From the NCBI GenBank assembly GCA_023419055.1, contig JAEZYO010000194.1:1-13819 (forward strand): 13,819 nt of DNA, written 5' to 3'. A program made the position numbers and the translations under genes. This stretch comes from Pseudomonadota bacterium. Lineage in GTDB: Bacteria; Myxococcota; Polyangia; Polyangiales; Polyangiaceae. The notes beneath the pieces are model-generated. The model saw only the letters and a program-made list of their open reading frames with translations, was not told the origin of the DNA and made no database searches. Positions 12,850-13,819 of the stretch are shown here, piece by piece; position 1 is the first letter of the stretch, and each line of letters starts with the position of its first letter.

Positions 12850-13819
12850 ATGCTCAAGAAGATCGACGACGCTCCGGGCGCGAGGTTCTCGCGCCGCTCC
12901 GCCCTGCTGCTCACGCCTGCCCTGCTTCTCGCGAACGGGTGCAAGAAGGAGGCGGAGGCGAACCCCGCTCCAGGCACCGCCGCCGAGCCCGGCCAGCTGC
13001 GCTTCGCTTTCGTCACGAACAACTCTTCGAAGTTCTGGAGCATCGCCGAGAAGGGCCTGCGCAAAGCGGAGAAGGAGTTCGGGATCAAGGCCGAGATCTT
13101 CCGCCCGCTGAAGGGCGACGTCGCGGACCAGCAGCGCTTCCTCGAAGACATCCTGGTCCAGAACTTCGACGGCGTCGCCATCAGCCCGATCAACCCCGAG
13201 GGGATGACCGGCATCCTGGACAAGGTGGCCGCGCGCATCCCGGTCGTGTGTCACGACTCCGACGCGTCCAAGTCCAAGCGCAAGAGCTACGTCGGCACGA
13301 ACAACGTCGAGGCCGGTCGCGCCGCGGGCGACGCCGCGCTCAAGGCGCTCCAGGCGGCCGGGATCGACAAGGGCAAGGTCGGCCTCTTCGTCGGGCGCAT
13401 CGACATGCAGAACGCCATCGAGCGGCGTCAAGGCGTGGAAGAGAAGCTCAAGACGGTGAGCGGTCTCGAGATCCTGCCGGTGTTTCTCGACAACACCGAC
13501 CGCACGAAGGCGAAGAAGAACATCGAGGACGCGCTCGCGCGCTACCCCGATCTGGTGCTCAGCGTCGGGCTCTGGTCGTACAACGGGCCCTGCCTGGCCG
13601 GCGCGATCCGCGAGTCCGCGCGCAAGCAGAAGCCGCTCATCATCGCGTTCGACGAGGAGGAGGAGACGCTGAAGGCCATCGAAGAGGGCCTGATCTCCGC
13701 CACTATCGTGCAAAAGCCGTTCGAGTTCGGCTACCAGTCGATGAAGATCCTGAAGGAAGCGAAGGAGGGCAAGCCAGTGCCTCCGGCGGTCGACACCGGC
13801 ATCGTCACGGTGGAGAAGG
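12850..13819 (+). CDS. Sugar ABC-transporter substrate-binding lipoprotein (partial, runs off window)
   Basis: The frame is open to the right edge, giving 323 residues without a stop. ATG 12850 is well fixed by GAGGAGG (12837-12843) six bases before it. The signal peptide has a twin-arginine-like start (FSRRSALLL) and ends in LLLANGC, making Cys31 the lipid site. The body is a RbsB/periplasmic-binding-protein-4-like fold: LRFAFVTNNSSKFWSIAEKG, ILVQNFDGVAISPINPEGM, IPVVCHDSDA, YVGTNNVEAGRAAGDAAL, RRQGVEEKL, LVLSVGLWSYNGPC, IIAFDEEEETLKAIEEG and ISATIVQKPFEFGYQSM. It should capture a monosaccharide or small saccharide in the periplasm; L-arabinose is inferred from the operon. ATPase and permease genes would be expected beyond the right edge. 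It begins 28 bases after the GH39-like stop. Confidence 0.88.
   Translation, partial: MLKKIDDAPGARFSRRSALLLTPALLLANGCKKEAEANPAPGTAAEPGQLRFAFVTNNSSKFWSIAEKGLRKAEKEFGIKAEIFRPLKGDVADQQRFLEDILVQNFDGVAISPINPEGMTGILDKVAARIPVVCHDSDASKSKRKSYVGTNNVEAGRAAGDAALKALQAAGIDKGKVGLFVGRIDMQNAIERRQGVEEKLKTVSGLEILPVFLDNTDRTKAKKNIEDALARYPDLVLSVGLWSYNGPCLAGAIRESARKQKPLIIAFDEEEETLKAIEEGLISATIVQKPFEFGYQSMKILKEAKEGKPVPPAVDTGIVTVEK

Overview
The window is very GC-rich. It encodes lipoproteins with long Gly/Ala/Ser-rich linkers, a surface glycosidase with a MYXO-CTERM-like C-terminus, and an outer-membrane porin. This points to a Gram-negative, polysaccharide-degrading myxobacterium (Polyangiales/Sorangium-like); the exact taxon cannot be read from the sequence. 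The theme is use of L-arabinose and arabinose-containing polymers.

Layout. Bases 1-204 (+) hold the C-terminal end of a PETase/cutinase-like alpha/beta-hydrolase, followed by a 10-bp GC hairpin (231-257) between convergent genes. A leftward unit reads 2557->270: a GH54-type arabinofuranosidase-domain lipoprotein, then a Gly-linker lipoprotein of unknown function. From a shared 423-bp divergent control region (2558-2980), a rightward unit reads a second GH54-type lipoprotein (2981-4153) and an outer-membrane beta-barrel protein (4222-5916). A leftward LacI-family regulator gene (5913-6932) ends tail-to-tail with the barrel gene, and their stop codons share CTAG. Divergent from it is a tightly coupled cluster, araA-araD-araB (isomerase, 4-epimerase, a non-E. 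coli-type FGGY kinase), with ATGA overlaps. This is followed by a secreted GH39-like glycosidase and the start of a sugar ABC-transporter binding lipoprotein that runs off the window end.

How it fits together (inference). GH54-type and GH39-like enzymes on or outside the cell release arabinose or arabino-oligosaccharides. The barrel lets them cross the outer membrane, the binding protein and an ABC transporter beyond the window carry them in, and AraA/AraB/AraD convert L-arabinose through L-ribulose and L-ribulose-5-phosphate to D-xylulose-5-phosphate.

Regulation. Three 14-bp palindromes of one type lie before araA (TGTGAGCGCTCACA), before the leftward GH54 gene (TGAGAGCGCTAACA, plus-strand reading) and before the rightward GH54 gene (TGTGCGCGCTAACA). 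The araA site overlaps a good promoter (TTGACA-17-CACAAT). The LacI-family protein has a recognition helix almost identical to E. coli LacI (VSHQTVSR versus VSYQTVSR), and the araA site equals the core of the symmetric lac operator. I therefore infer a local regulon in which one repressor controls surface hydrolysis, outer-membrane passage and catabolism.

The points most worth a second look are the operator regulon, an Asn in place of the GH54 nucleophile Glu in the leftward GH54 protein, the unknown lipoprotein in its operon, and the long tail after the MYXO-CTERM-like anchor of the GH39-like protein.
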